Of a stretch of DNA of 57,095 nt, positions 1-11,959 are shown piece by piece (the stretch's first letter is position 1; each line of letters starts with the position of its first letter). Location: positions 54,213 through 111,307 of the forward strand of contig JAKCWW010000438.1 of NCBI GenBank assembly GCA_026260175.1, read 5' to 3'. The position numbers and the translations under genes were made by a program. The notes under the pieces are model-generated. The model saw only the letters and a list, made by a program, of their open reading frames with translations, was not told the origin of the DNA and searched no databases. Origin of the DNA: Reticulitermes lucifugus (taxonomy: Eukaryota > Arthropoda > Insecta > Blattodea > Rhinotermitidae).

Positions 1-333
1 TGAATTTCATGCCCCTGCATTATTTTAAGGTTTCTTACATTAACCAAGGCATTTTAATGAGTGCATACGAAAAATGAATTTCATACCCCTGCATTATTTT
101 AAGGTTTCTTACATTAAACAAAGCATTTTAATGAGCGCATACGAAAAATGAATTTCATGCCCCTGCATTATTTTAAGGTTTCTTACATTAACCAAGGCAT
201 TTTAATGAGTGTATGCGAAAAATGAATTTCATGCCCCTGCATTATTTTAAGGTTTCTTACATTAACCAAGGCATTTTAATGGTGCATACGAAAAATGAAT
301 TTCACGCTCCTGCTTTATTTTAAGGTTTCTTCA
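1..333. repeat. 74-bp tandem satellite, about 4.5 copies
   Basis: Monomers start at 1, 75, 149, 223 and 296, giving spacings of 74, 74, 74 and 73. Each opens with TGAATTTCATGCCCCTGC and ends with a GCATACGAAAAA-type junction. The copies differ by only a few substitutions and one deleted base in the fourth monomer. The last copy diverges and stops near 333, so this is the right edge of an array that continues to the left of the window. Confidence 0.95.
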
Positions 334-536
334 AAGGAACTGTAATAAAATTCATTACAGAGCACTGCAGTGCCAATTATTTTTGTTCATTTACTAGGCC
401 TACTTCTTGACAAATCCATTTTCTAACATTCATACATCATGTCGGTGGCAGTTTTTATGCGTATTGATTACTGATTAGCTGTAAAGAACATGGTTGCGTG
501 CTTAATGAAAGCTGTTTATAATTGATTGCACTGAAG

Positions 537-552
537 CAAGCAAGCAAGCAGC
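537..552. repeat. (AAGC)n microsatellite
   Basis: Four AAGC units sit just before a short run of unique sequence. Confidence 0.7.
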
Positions 553-759
553 ATGTCCATTAACGTAGCCACTGGCTGTGGTTGCTTCCTGTATGCTTCT
601 GCATGTCAGTCTCAGTCTTCGGTTTTAAAATGCACATCACAAGAATTAATAGTAAACTGTACATTGCACTTTTCCACACACAATTTCTTACACTTCCAAA
701 ATTTCTAGAAGAAACAAAAAATGTCTTTGTACCAGCGCATTGGTTACTCTTTCTATTAT

Positions 760-1110
760 AGCCGAGTTCGCCGCGAGAGGTGCCAGTGTGAGGGAGTAGG
801 GGGGTTGAAGAAGGGAGCAAGGAGTATTTCAACCACAGATTCACCACTTCTGAACACTGTAACCGTTTCAGATGAAGATGGCGTTTCGTGACGTCACATG
901 ACCACAATCCAGCAGCCGTCTATTGGGAGTGCAGAGGCTATCGCAGTTACGCGATTCCTTATCCGCGAGTCACTTTACTGGCCAGCAACATGTAGCTAAC
1001 CCACACAGCACACACACACCTTCTGATTTGTGCTCAAGCCTGCATGTCCCCAGTGCAACTGAAGCCCAGACGCCTAGCGCCACTCGTCTATATAGAAAAG
1101 AGCTATAGAA
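760..1110 (+). promoter_or_regulatory. weak promoter-like, CpG-richer stretch
   Basis: This stretch is visibly richer in CG dinucleotides than its surroundings. It holds a palindromic CRE (TGACGTCA, 889-896) overlapping an E-box (CACATG, 895-900), an inverted CCAAT (ATTGG, 922-926) and a TATA-like TATATAG (1089-1095). The 200-bp spacing from CRE to TATA is not tight. One TGACGTCA is expected by chance in a window of this size, and a second copy lies at 43421. No convincing coding exon follows, so this is a suggestion only. Confidence 0.2.
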
Positions 1111-1439
1111 GGTCTCCTTTTACTGTAGTAATGGGTTATATCTCCACATTTTTGTGTGCGTCAAGTACAAAAGGAGTCGGGGATAAAGGCATGAGAGAAC
1201 GCAGATCTCTCGCGCTCTCTTACTCTATATATATCGCTCTCCCTTTCTCCCGACGGCTTTGGTTGTCCCTTCAACTTCATTCTTGCTCTCCTTCAATGCT
1301 ATCTTCTCAATATAATCACAGCAGCATTGAAAGTTGCCCGAGTACAGAACATCTAGTGACTGAATACCTCTTTCTCACCCACCCCCTGCCCTTCATTCGC
1401 CCCCTCGCCCTTCCAATCTGTCTATAAACAGCCCGCTAG

Positions 1440-4400
1440 CCTAAAAGTCAGAGAAGTACAATAAGTATGCTTACATACAGACTACCTTCATAAACACTTC
1501 TCATTGACCGTGAAGAAAAGTGGGGAAGAAAAATCCATTCGTCTCGAATAAAGAAGGGGTGGAATGTACCAGGGAAATGGGGTGCGAAAGGGGTGGAGGG
1601 ATGGGAAAAATGATCAAAATCCCAATACCATTACACCCGTATGTCGCCTGCACGACGCCAGCTCCTTTTCATATATGACAGATATACAGAACGGATGGAT
1701 GCAAGGACGCATGCGCAGTACAGTGCAAGTTTTCTGCCGCAAGAGTGGTTCTACAGAATGTGAAAAGCTACTGAGGTTGAAAACAGAGAGAGTAGAGCTC
1801 AAATCCTCCCTGTTTTCCATATTACTCTCTCTTGTATATGATTTCTCTATTGACCACCACAATTCTCTCGTCTTACTCGGCGTATAGGAAGTTTCGGGGT
1901 TCAGCGACTCGTGTCACTTGCACACCACTGTATACAAACCGCAGAAACAATTACCACGATCCCCATGGGGTTATACGTTGTTTGAAAGTGTAGGTCTAAG
2001 CACGTTGCCAAGGGGAGAACAAAGCCTCTCACTACTGGCGGAAACAGAAGTACAAGTAGGACTCAGGTTGAATGATTCATTAAAAATTTGGGGTTGACGT
2101 TGGCGCAGTTTGGTTTCAAAATCAGGGAATATCGCATGTTAGAACTACAGTATTCTTGTGGTGACTTGCGGAATGTCCACGCGATTGTTTTAGCAACTAT
2201 CACTGTCCTATTAATGTGACATACATATTGGATTTCTTTCATCGCATAAGTTTAAATAAGATCTTGTCTAAGAGGCATTCACAGCAGGTGTGTATTTAGC
2301 GTCCTTTGTTCTCCTCAAAATACATAGGAGGCACATACCTTCCTCTCTGATATCCTCTATAAATTATAGTCAGATTCTAAATTCCCGCTTTATCAATATT
2401 ATTTCCCTTCTCGTTTTGTAAGCCGTCAATGTCTTGAAGAAAAAAAAAAGGGAAACAATTTTTGTTGGGTCTATTAGTCTGAGTTATAATATCTTTTCAC
2501 CGGAGCAGAAACTGATGACTGAAACATAGTTAGCTGGAAACAGGAAAGCTGCGTGTTTGCATCTAATACAAGGCGATGGAAGAGCTGTAATGTCAGTAAC
2601 AAGCCACGGTCACAAGAATTGACAATTATTACTGTGGTATCAAAATCAATTAAGTATTATTCTATAATATTCTGAAAATATTAGATCGATTTTAGCATCT
2701 TTCAATTCGCGGACTTTTTCAGTCATCTACTCTTAAAACAATGATAAGTTATAAAATTATTAAAACTATGCTAGACGATGGCCAAAGTCCACGTCTTAAA
2801 TTACTCCAATGAAATGTGCACCACATCCAGTACAGAAGCCTACAACGGAACACAAACCTGACCCAGTTCGATCTACCATTATTTCTCACAAAGATCTCCC
2901 CATACAGTCATCTTTGAAATATCCCGCCAGTTCTCATGTAGTTCAAACCTTGCTTAGATACTTCCAAAGAACCCATTCAATCCCACTGTCTGTAAAGTTT
3001 TCATGCTACAGACCATTTTACGACATGTTATTAGTCCTACAAACCTGTCTTGAAGCTGGAGGAACAGTGCTTGTCGATTGCTTGTGACTCCCTACTTAAC
3101 ACATTCGCAGCTACCTTACTTGTCTGTGTACCCTCTTCTGCCTTACGTCCTCTTAAGAGTGGGTAAAGCCTTACACAATACTAAGCATATCACGCTTTCT
3201 ACAGTCATCCTAAATTCTACATTCTTATATGATGTTATTGTTTTCTCAGGAAAATATTTTTACTGCTCGCTAGCAGCATAAGAACGTAATTCTAGGCAAA
3301 CTGGGCTAGCCAAAACGCTGTAGAATTGTATCCGGGTGGCACCCGGTTCCAGATATTTTGTCTTCTCTGTCTATTTTCAGGTTCCCCTCAGTCTCCAAGC
3401 GAATGTCTTAATATTCAGTAAATAGTCAGCGCCCATAGCTTTCTCCTCCGAAAATAGTATCCACTCACTGTTTAATAGGCTTATCATCTTCAAATTCCAA
3501 AGCAGTTTGATACTTCGTACAGTTGAAAGAATCACGTTAAAAATATATCATCATAAAGAGTGAATTAAAATGTGACTTTACAGTATGAGAAAATTATTAG
3601 AACTGTAGCTTGATGGACACCCTGTTTTCAGCTTTAAATCGTCACGAGAAATTGTAAATATATCGTCGCAAAACTAAACATTCAAAAGAATGCGGAAAAA
3701 TGTTAAACCAACGTTTTCGTGAATCGGCTCTGGGAAATCGACGTACGTGAAGGAGATTAGAATTTGATATTTTACAAAGACTTCTACTTCCTCCCTGACG
3801 ACTCTTAAATCCCTCTATTTCGTTATTTTAGATCTAAATAACTATTTCCCGATTTTCATTAATTGCCATGTTCACGACAGCCTGCCACTGAACAATATCC
3901 TGAGGCAGATGAATCCAATACAAAGCCCGAAAACATTTTTTTATTCAGACAAAATTTCATGATCATCTTCCTATTTAATTTTAGGTCTTACAAATGGTCT
4001 ATTCCCTTTAGGTTTCCACACTTGTTTATTCATTATGGATGGACAAACATTTCAGTATCTAATGTTTATGCAATGTAAAGCGTGCTTCATTGGTTACCCT
4101 CAGGACATCCAGCCCATAATCAATTAGTGTCCATGTCCGGTCTAGCATGTCGAGAGATAATTTACCAAATCCGCTCCATAGGATAGTGGCTTCCTCGTGA
4201 ACTGAGGCCGTGTCGAAAGGCTTCGGTCTTGCAGGAGATTTTACATATCTTGGTGAAGCAATAGCAACCATTACAAGCAAACAAGGAGCATTCATTACGT
4301 GTAGCCTGCTTACAAACACATGCATTAGATATTCCGAATAACAAATATGTAATTTAGAATTCACATTGAATCTGATAACCCACTATAATTACTAACCGTC

Positions 4401-5359
4401 CAACGCACGGACGAATCGAAACTAGACGCCAAATTATTTGGAGGTAGAAATTTCACAACAACTAAATTTTTTACCCAATACGTAATGGATGGTATGAAAT
4501 TAACCTTCAATATTCTGAATTTGAAAAAATCACACCAAAACCCCACAAGAATCTCCCTCTCATTCACAATGCCTTCTTATTTTCTAACTTCATTCCGAAA
4601 ACCTTTCGCAGCTCATTTATGATCTATTCGTGTTGTCCTATTTCACTTTTTCCTTGAGCGAATAAATCAAGGCTGTATTTTGAAAGCGACAATAGGCACA
4701 ATGTGTGTGGTGCCAATAATTTACCCTTTATAAATTGACGAAACTCTTATAGAATTCTTACAAATTCTAATGCTGGTTTCCGACCAGTCGGATTAAAGTA
4801 CTGCAAAAAAATCTTTTCTGCCCTAAAGACAAACAGTTACCTTAATACGGGATGGCTGCCAACCAGAGCAATATCTTACATTTCTACAAGTAGGCAGCCT
4901 ACAAGTAGGCAGTATAGCCTACCAGATACAGACCCACATACACATTGAAAATTCGCTGGAAGCAACAACTGTGTGGTTATCACTCCTTCTTTATATTCGG
5001 TAGGTTCCAATTTAATTCTCGCCTCTGTATTCCGGGATCCTGAAGAATTGCGGTTTCTTCCTCCACTTCCAGGATAATTCCAGCAAACAGCTTCAAACAG
5101 GCTATGTCGAATCCTTCGATATCTTTGCCAATTCTTTATTCTCAAAAAACCTTTTACGTGATACCACATAATTTATGTTTCAGAAAACGAAGTTAATAAC
5201 CTAACAATCAAGTAAGTCACAATGAATTATATAAAACATAACTGCGGAATAATGTGTCAACCAGTCACGTACTTTTACGGAAGTCAACAAGTGTTTAGCA
5301 TAACCCAAAATACATTACTGGAAATATGCCATTTATGTTGCTGTGAAGCTATCAATTTT
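1440..5359. other. unassigned, intron-like or intergenic DNA
   Basis: No repeat family or exon with good splice signals was recognised here. Several ORFs of 60-107 codons occur (for example 1564-1887 and 2809-3087), but they lack any familiar motif. A strong 3' splice-like tract (TCTGTCTATTTTCAG, ending about 3380) is followed by only a short open stretch and a weak donor. Confidence 0.5.
4884..4912. repeat. short direct repeat, 14-bp unit
   Basis: CTACAAGTAGGCAG occurs at 4884-4897 and again at 4899-4912, a small local duplication. Confidence 0.8.
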
Positions 5360-5662
5360 AAATGTATGGGAGACAGGAGAGGTACATACAGGGTTTTGGT
5401 GGGGAAACCTGTGGGAAAGAGACCACTTGGATGACCTAGGCATAGATGGGAGGATAGTATCTAAATGGATCTTCAAGAAGTGGGATGGGGGGACATGGAA
5501 TGGATTGATATGGCTCAGGATAGGGACAGGTGGCGGGATCTTGTGAATGCGGTAATGAACCTTCGGGTTCCATAATATGCGGGGAATTTCTTGACTATTT
5601 GAGGACCTGTTAGCTTCTCAAGAAGGACTCTGCTCCATGGAGTTAGTTAGTTAATTAGTTAG
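5360..5662 (+). mobile_element. non-LTR retrotransposon 3' end with (GTTA)n tail
   Basis: Frame-shifted translation gives the C-terminal tail downstream of the reverse transcriptase: [17 protein letters not shown], then a basic PRHRWED-like stretch, [21 protein letters not shown] and NAVMNLRVP. The last part of the element ends in GGACTCTGCTCCATGG followed by GTTA units (5637-5662), a simple-sequence 3' tail. Stops and shifts break the frame, so the copy is dead and 5'-truncated. Related copies lie at 7.4, 8.8, 16.4, 18.8, 26.8, 35.7, 38.6, 42.2 and 51.4 kb. The clade cannot be settled from this fragment. Confidence 0.85.
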
Positions 5663-7343
5663 TGAAATTATATGAGCCTATGACGTAGTGATCATGTGTA
5701 AACTACTTTTGCGTGTACAGAACTTAGCGTGAATATCGACACAAGCAAGCTGGGCACAAGCTTAGCACGTTACTAAGCTAAGAAATAAATATGTGATCTC
5801 GCCAAGATACGACGTACACCATGCTCGTCACAAACCACATTACTGTTTGGGTGACGGATTATATTTCAGATTTTAGCATTTTAATCACTAAATTACAGGC
5901 ACATATATTCTCAGAATATGGGTCTTTAATGTAAAAACATTCAAATCTCTACCTGATTACTAAAATCTGGTGGTAACAAATTATTTTCCTGTGAGTGTCG
6001 TTATTTCCACAGCAAGCCATAAATTACAGCCGTTCGTATACACACTCTCCCAACGCTTATGCATTCTAAAGCTCTTTGGCATACCTTCACTAATTAAAGG
6101 AAACGCCTAATTAATTATAATCAGCTTTTGATAAATGGACAAGTAGTGGGTAGAAAGAGAGCGAACGAGCAAAATGGAACAAGAGCAAAGGCCCTGATGC
6201 CTTTAAAGTGCCACGCCATTCTAAATATACAGAAACATGCATCGTATTAATTATCCCCCAGCAATCTACTATACCATGAAAGGGTGTAAAAGCACTTTTT
6301 AATATAAAAACCGGGTATGAATGGGCTCTATTTTTACATCAATGTCGCTGGTACGAAACCAACAAAACCGTCTACACAGGGGTTTAAAAAAAACGAGGTA
6401 GAAAGCTTAATCAGAGTTCTGCTCTACGAAAGGAGGGAAAGAACAAACTTCGTCTATTAATAGTGTTTCGTTATCTCACAGAATCTTAGTCTAGACATAA
6501 ATTTATAGCCTGCAAAAAAATTCTGCAGTAGAATGCTAAATTTGTTTCCCAGTCATCCACATTTAAATTTTCCCGTACCTAATAATTGCACTTCTACATA
6601 CTCTTTATGTTTAAAAAATTTTGGTTCTTTTCACATTGAGATTAGAGAAACGCTAAGTGTACTCGGGGGTACGGGGTTCAAACATCAGCTCTGTTACCGA
6701 CTAACCTAAGGCGTTTCACGCAGTTTTTATTTACAGGTGAATTTCGAAACGTCTTCTTGAAATATATGTAGCAGAGAGCAGCACCGTTAAAAATTATTTA
6801 GTACAAAATATTCAAGATTATCACTCCATCACATTTGAGGCTATAAAACCTGTGTAAATGAAAACGCGTCCTTAAGGAACCTACAGTAAAGATCTTGTTT
6901 CATACAACCAAATATCTGGTAAGATCTGGAGAAAATAATACATTTTGAATTCGAATAAATAAAAAAGAAACTGTAAATTAATAAACACCAAGAAAGGCAT
7001 CAAATATTTATATTTCCTTACTGACCATTGTTTTTAACATTAGTTATAAAATTACAAACCAATCAATTTCTTAGCCGGAGTTTAATTAACTGCCAATATA
7101 TCGACATTATTCTCAGTATAGTTGCAAAAAAATGTGCTAACAATATTAAAAACATGACTTACATGAACACGTATGGTATCTCTAGGAAGCACGGGCGCTT
7201 ACACATTCAGTAAGGTCTCTACCTTTTGGCCTAAGTTTGACTGCTGGACCATATCCAGTTCACAGTACTTTTTAAAAATTCGTCTTATATATTATCTTCA
7301 CATTTCGCCTAAATATTCCAACAGGTCTCTTCCAATCAAAGTT
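5663..7343. other. unassigned DNA
   Basis: I see no exon or clear repeat. A GGGGTTCAAACATC stretch near 6675 vaguely resembles a tRNA B box, but no A box lies at a matching distance. Confidence 0.5.
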
Positions 7344-7600
7344 TCATCGTAAAATTTTGTAAGCATTTCCCTTCTCCAAAATACGTGTTTGATGTTCAGG
7401 CAGCTCATTTTCCTCGATCAATCTCCCTATTAAAGGATGTATTTGCAGAGGAAGACAAATTATCAGATCACTCCGCACGCAACATTCTCCAGTGTCTCTT
7501 AACTGATAACGCAGCATTGTTCCAGATGATCTTCTCATCCTGTTCAATTCGTGTTTTCTCCTTCAGGATGATGGACCACGTTTCACACCCATACACATTT
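7344..7600 (-). mobile_element. LINE relic, region just after the reverse transcriptase domain
   Basis: The minus strand encodes VYGCETWSIIL followed by KEKTRIEQDEKIIWN. This matches the 'YGCETW' segment typical of insect non-LTR elements just C-terminal to the RT domain. The rest is diverged and frame-broken. It likely belongs to the same LINE group as the 3' ends elsewhere in the window, but covers a more upstream part. Antisense ORFs over it (7385-7657) are shadows. Confidence 0.6.
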
Positions 7601-7660
7601 AGAAGTAAAATTGTACTTTTGAATATTTTAACGTCTACGTTTTCCAGTAGGAAATAGGTA

Positions 7661-8774
7661 AAAATATTTTATGAACCCAAGGGCAGCAAACATATCCCAA
7701 TTTCATATTGCACTTACTACATTATCAAATGTAAATTTTGAATGTAGAATATATTAAATCGTATCTAAATTTTATTATATTTTAGTCTTCATTGTTTTAT
7801 TTAGCGATGCTGTCAGCTGCAACAAAATTACATAGCGTCGACGATGAACAATTATGCAGCATTGGTGGAATGATATTAGCAGTACAAAACCGAAGTAAAC
7901 TGAGAAAAATCGTCCTAATGCCACTTTGAACAATGCAAACCCCACAATGGCTGGACTAACCCTGGGCCTCAGGAGTTGAGTGGCAACGGCATGACCCTAT
8001 CACATACAGAAAGATGTTTTGTGCTGCCTTCATATTTTCGTTTTGTCCCGCATTCGCTGATGAAATATTGCCCCGTCTTTGCGCTTTTATTATCATCTCC
8101 TATGCAAGCTTCTATAAGGTTATGTATGAAATTTTTTCCCAAGTAAAACTAATATTATTAGCGCAGAGAATCAGTTGATATGTCTTATCCAGTTCTAATC
8201 CCTCTTAATTTCTTGTACCCTCATAATACATGACACATAAAAAGTAACATTACGAACTACACTAACAATACTAGCTACTTCAATTGCATCACGCAGAGAA
8301 GTAGTTTCTTCGGATTTTCATCCATATATTTGAACACATTTCAGTCAAGTTTTTACTGAGGAACAAACGTGAATATAGAGATCATATCTTGCCAGATTTA
8401 AACAATAATTCTCACGTTTATAAATTTCCTGCATTATATCTTTAAACATAAAGGAAGTTGCTTTAACTTTGGTGTAACCCAGTTTCCTTTCCTTTGTCCT
8501 TCGCAAGTTCTGTTTTAGAGACAGATATCTGAACAATGTTGGCACCACTTGCACACCTGTAGAATCACTGAAACTGCCGTCACACTCACAGTAACTTCGT
8601 GCCTAGCAAAGCAGCTCTTTTCTTTCAGACCACTCACAATTTTACAGTCAGCTGTACATTTTTATTTTTACGTTCTCTTTGCCGCGAAAAAAAAGGGGGC
8701 AGGAGTTTGATGTATCTGTTACAGTACTTCGTCATCAGTCAAAAAGAAAAGATTGAAATGTAACTTCACGGAGA
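7661..8774. other. unassigned DNA
   Basis: There is no recognised gene or repeat here. A 69-codon minus ORF (8345-8554) has no family resemblance that I can see. Confidence 0.5.
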
Positions 8775-8862
8775 TAGCTCCTCAGGAAATCCACCGCCTT
8801 TTATGGAATTCGGAGGTATATGACCGTGTTGAAAACAGCCCAATCCTGGGCCTTACCTTACC
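8775..8862 (-). mobile_element. decayed LINE 3' fragment
   Basis: The stretch from CCGCCTTTTATGGAATTCGG to GGGCCTTACC aligns by eye with the minus-orientation copy at 42.27-42.36 kb (CCGCGTTTTATGGATCCCGA). This is the segment encoding the NLRVP end and the bases just 3' of it. It is short and diverged. Confidence 0.5.
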
Positions 8863-9071
8863 TAGTTAAATCAATTCACAACCTTACAAAATATGTCATT
8901 ATTATTAAAGCTATCGTATAGTGGAAAGGTACATAAAAGATTAAGGTAGAATTTCCTTTTAGAGGAAATTTTGTAGGCCAAAATGTCGAGTTTACCAGAC
9001 GATAGACGCCAAAGTACAGGCACCGGAACTGTGATACAGGCCTACATAATCGCAGATTCTCTCTCTCTATA

Positions 9072-9121
9072 GGCTATATATATATATATACACACACATA
9101 TATATAAATGTGTGTGTGTGT
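9072..9121. repeat. compound (TA)n(CA)n(TA)n(TG)n microsatellite with hairpin
   Basis: A TA run passes into CA, then TA, then TG. ACACACACAT (9090-9099) and ATGTGTGTGT (9108-9117) are perfect reverse complements with an 8-base loop, so the tract can fold or extrude. Confidence 0.85.
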
Positions 9122-9319
9122 AATGAAATATTCTTCTAGGAACTAAATTCATGGATATATTTTATGTGCTAACTGATGACCAAGGATTTAACGAAACAGA
9201 ATAAATAACTCTTGTAGCAGAAATAGACAGAGCAGACATAAAATGCTTTGTAGGAGCTAATAAAGTTAAGTACAGCTGCTTATGGCATAGAAATGATGTG
9301 ATTTATTTGTATATTCCAG

Positions 9320-9473
9320 GACTCCATAGAGTACACGAATGGCTAAATGGAAAGAGAGTGAGGCAAATTAGCCAAAGTGACTGTTGCGACACTGCTACAG
9401 ATCGCAACAATAGCAACGGGCTGGGAACGAACAATAGCAGACAGGAAACAAAAGACACTGCAAACACATCAGA
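9320..9473 (+). CDS. possible internal exon, product unknown
   Basis: The 3' splice site reads TTATTTGTATATTCCAG and the 5' splice site AGA|GTAAGTA. The 154 bases between are open in one frame only: two bases complete a codon, then 50 codons, then two bases left over. The peptide starts LHRVHEWLNGKRVRQISQSD, contains a CC pair, and then becomes rich in Asn, Ser and Thr, like a disordered linker. Codon content is more balanced than the surrounding AT-rich DNA. No partner exon in matching phase was identified. An ORF of this size between splice-like sites can occur by chance in 57 kb. Confidence 0.35.
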
Positions 9474-10087
9474 GTAAGTAGCATATCGACTTTACAGCTT
9501 AATACACAGAAAACGTCAATCTCTCTAAAATGGTAAAGGCTAAACTTTAAAATAATAGACCTCTGCAAACTTTGAAAAAGACGTAGTTAAGCCCAATTTC
9601 CTATTACATGAATCTACTTTCTGCAATGACATCTAACCTTGAAACTGTACAGAATTTATTATTTAAGAAAATGTACTGTAAAGTCATTTCTGATTGAAAG
9701 AAAACATTTTTCAAAAGGATTTCTAACAATTTGCTACAATAATAAAGGCTACATTTGCTGTATTTAAATTGTGAATATTTGTAACTCTTTTGTTTCTTGG
9801 TGCTGGATGTCCTTAAATTTCCGATTTCTAAAGGCTATATTATTATTTTATTATAAACATGTGAGTAATAATAAATGAATTATAAAAGCTATAAGTCAGC
9901 ATCCAAATTTACGGCGCAGCTCTCCAGTACCAAAAAGAAAGGCGAGATTTCGGCAACAACTAAAAATTATCGTCTGATAAAATTTTACTTTCTGGGAGAG
10001 AAACTAAATTATATCTGTAGCAAAGTCGACGATAAAGCTGACGATGATAATGAACGTGATGATTATGTTGATTATGTTAAGTATGGT

Positions 10088-10102
10088 GGTAATGATGACG
10101 AT

Positions 10103-10133
<31 letters not shown>
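10088..10133. repeat. (GAY)n trinucleotide tract
   Basis: A GAT/GAC run lies inside a 106-codon + ORF (9875-10195) and would read as a run of about 14 aspartates. Its purity suggests a microsatellite; no splice sites or homology support coding. Confidence 0.85.
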
Positions 10134-10339
10134 CTACATTAGACTCAGTTCAGAAAGCCAGAGGAGTTTCTAGTTTCCTGTCAGTCTCTCGCTAAGAATC
10201 CTAAAACGTGCACCGTGATAACATCACAACAGCTCTTTTTTAAAGTGTGTTGTTATCCTTCTCTTCGAAGGCTAAGCACAATTCTACAAATCCGAAACCG
10301 AAATTAAGCGATATAATTTTTGAGGTTCTCATGAACATG

Positions 10340-10583
10340 GTTATGAAGATCAATGACTTCATGGATATAACACCGTGTAACTTGGTTGATAAAGTACTAG
10401 CCCTGTGGAACATGTTGCCTCCATTTTTATGGTGACGCCGTGGAGGTAGATAAAGAGTTAGCCTAAGAAGGTTTCGGAGGAATATGGTGCATCCATCTTC
10501 AGAATAGTAACCTGAACGTGAAGACCTCATGCTCCTCCAAAATGTTGGAACCTGTCTGCCAAGATACACGGTGTCACACCTCA
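10340..10583 (+). mobile_element. hairpin element, copy 1 ('VTP-LV' family)
   Basis: The left arm ACACCGTGTAACTTGG (10370-10385) pairs with CCAAGATACACGGTGT (10559-10574), 15 of 16 positions. The + frame across the left arm reads DITPCNLVDKV, a pseudo-peptide shared by all copies of this family. The middle (about 10431-10500) looks like a reversed partial copy: its minus frame reads EDGCTIFLRNLL, matching the right half of the family. This is probably a nested insertion. The element is non-coding and non-autonomous. Confidence 0.6.
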
Positions 10584-11959
10584 GAATATAAAAGTTATGA
10601 GAGTAAATAATGTTGACACAAACATGTAGGATTACTCATTGGCCGACATTTAGAAATTTAAAACAAGCCAATAAGTGCTCTGCTTTATAGCAGTGCAATG
10701 TTGACTAAAAATACAGCGTGAACTTGTAATTCCTTGATCTCTCTCTCTCTTTAATATACATTATATATATATATTCTATCTAGTGCAATTCTTAGTTGTT
10801 GTGAAGATTGTGACAAGATGCACGGTGTACATAACATAAAGTTTGTTTCTTACTTTGATCATAAACATATTACTTAACATTTTATTTAGAACTATGTACA
10901 GTGTTTATACTAACGAAAAACTCTGAGAAGCAAACTTTTTCAGGTCTCTTGGTTTCCGTACAAATATTACATTTTCTTCTTGTTCTTGAATACTGAACAA
11001 ACCCCTGACTATAAACCGACGAGGTGGCGTAGGTGAAATCTTACAAATAGTCATATCCAAGCAGGAATTAGAAGCTGAATCCCGGTAAGTGCAGTTTTGC
11101 TATTGCAAAGTCCTTAGGGTCAGGAAACTACTGCCCGTGGGCTGCATTGAGGTGACATAGGCCAGTTCATGCTTGTCATAATTTCCCAGACGGGGATAAT
11201 TCACAGATACGGACAGCTTCCTGGTAAACATATTCTTTCATCTGATTACCAAAGCCAATTCAGTTATTACGTCAGGCAAGCGTACTTAAAATATTGTGTC
11301 AACTACACCAGCGATAAGCAAAGTGCAACCCTTCTACATTTTCAATTCGACCCGCGTTCTGATTTCAGAAACACGAAAAAAGCTACGAAATTCGGAACGA
11401 ATTATTGTTTTATAAACATTCATACAAAAACATTATTTAGAAATACGTTTCAGTATTGAAAATAAAACATAATTTTCATAACAAGAGATAAAAATAAGTT
11501 TATCTCACATGAAAATACCGAAATAGGCAAATCGAAAACAAAATTATTTATGTGCTCAGTTTCTTTTACTCAGGATTTATTACAAAGGAGACACATGTAA
11601 ATACTTATAGGCAAAATTGATTCCAATTTTTGTAAGATTATTTCAAATTTTTTACGACTAACGTCTAATAAGTTTTTGCCTTTCCAATATTCGCATTTAC
11701 ATATGAAGACAAGATGTTATCATTAAGGCCACATAGTTAAATATAAGTTATTATTATAATGTGGCCCGCCAACACTTTTCCTGTTAATTTGGCCGTCGTG
11801 CCAGAAGGTTGCTTAGTACTAATCTAAATTATCTTCAAGAAGGGTCGGTATAGGCCTAAAGCTATTATAATACCGCTGTTTGACGCTCCAAATTCCTGAC
11901 GATCCCGAAAAGATTGCTTGTATTTAGATTTTGTGTCAAATATGTTTTTGTATACATAA
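10584..11959. other. unassigned DNA with CT/TA microsatellite
   Basis: A (CT)n/(TA)n tract lies at 10739-10777. TTTTTCAG at about 10943 looks like an acceptor, and GTAAGTGC at about 11084 looks like a donor, but every frame between them is closed. Otherwise I see nothing. Confidence 0.5.

Noticed and set aside
1..333. CRISPR array
   Set aside because: The 74-bp units are contiguous and nearly identical with no unique spacers, in a eukaryotic context: a satellite.
1044..1427. 127-codon + ORF after the weak promoter-like stretch
   Set aside because: Low-complexity CT-rich sequence, no recognisable motif, and the ATG is upstream of the TATA-like site.
3357..3425. Acceptor TCTGTCTATTTTCAG with 12 open codons to GTAAAT
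   Set aside because: The donor is weak and the piece too short to judge.
9875..10195. 106-codon ORF with polyaspartate run
   Set aside because: The run is a GAY microsatellite; no splice sites, homology or balanced composition around it.
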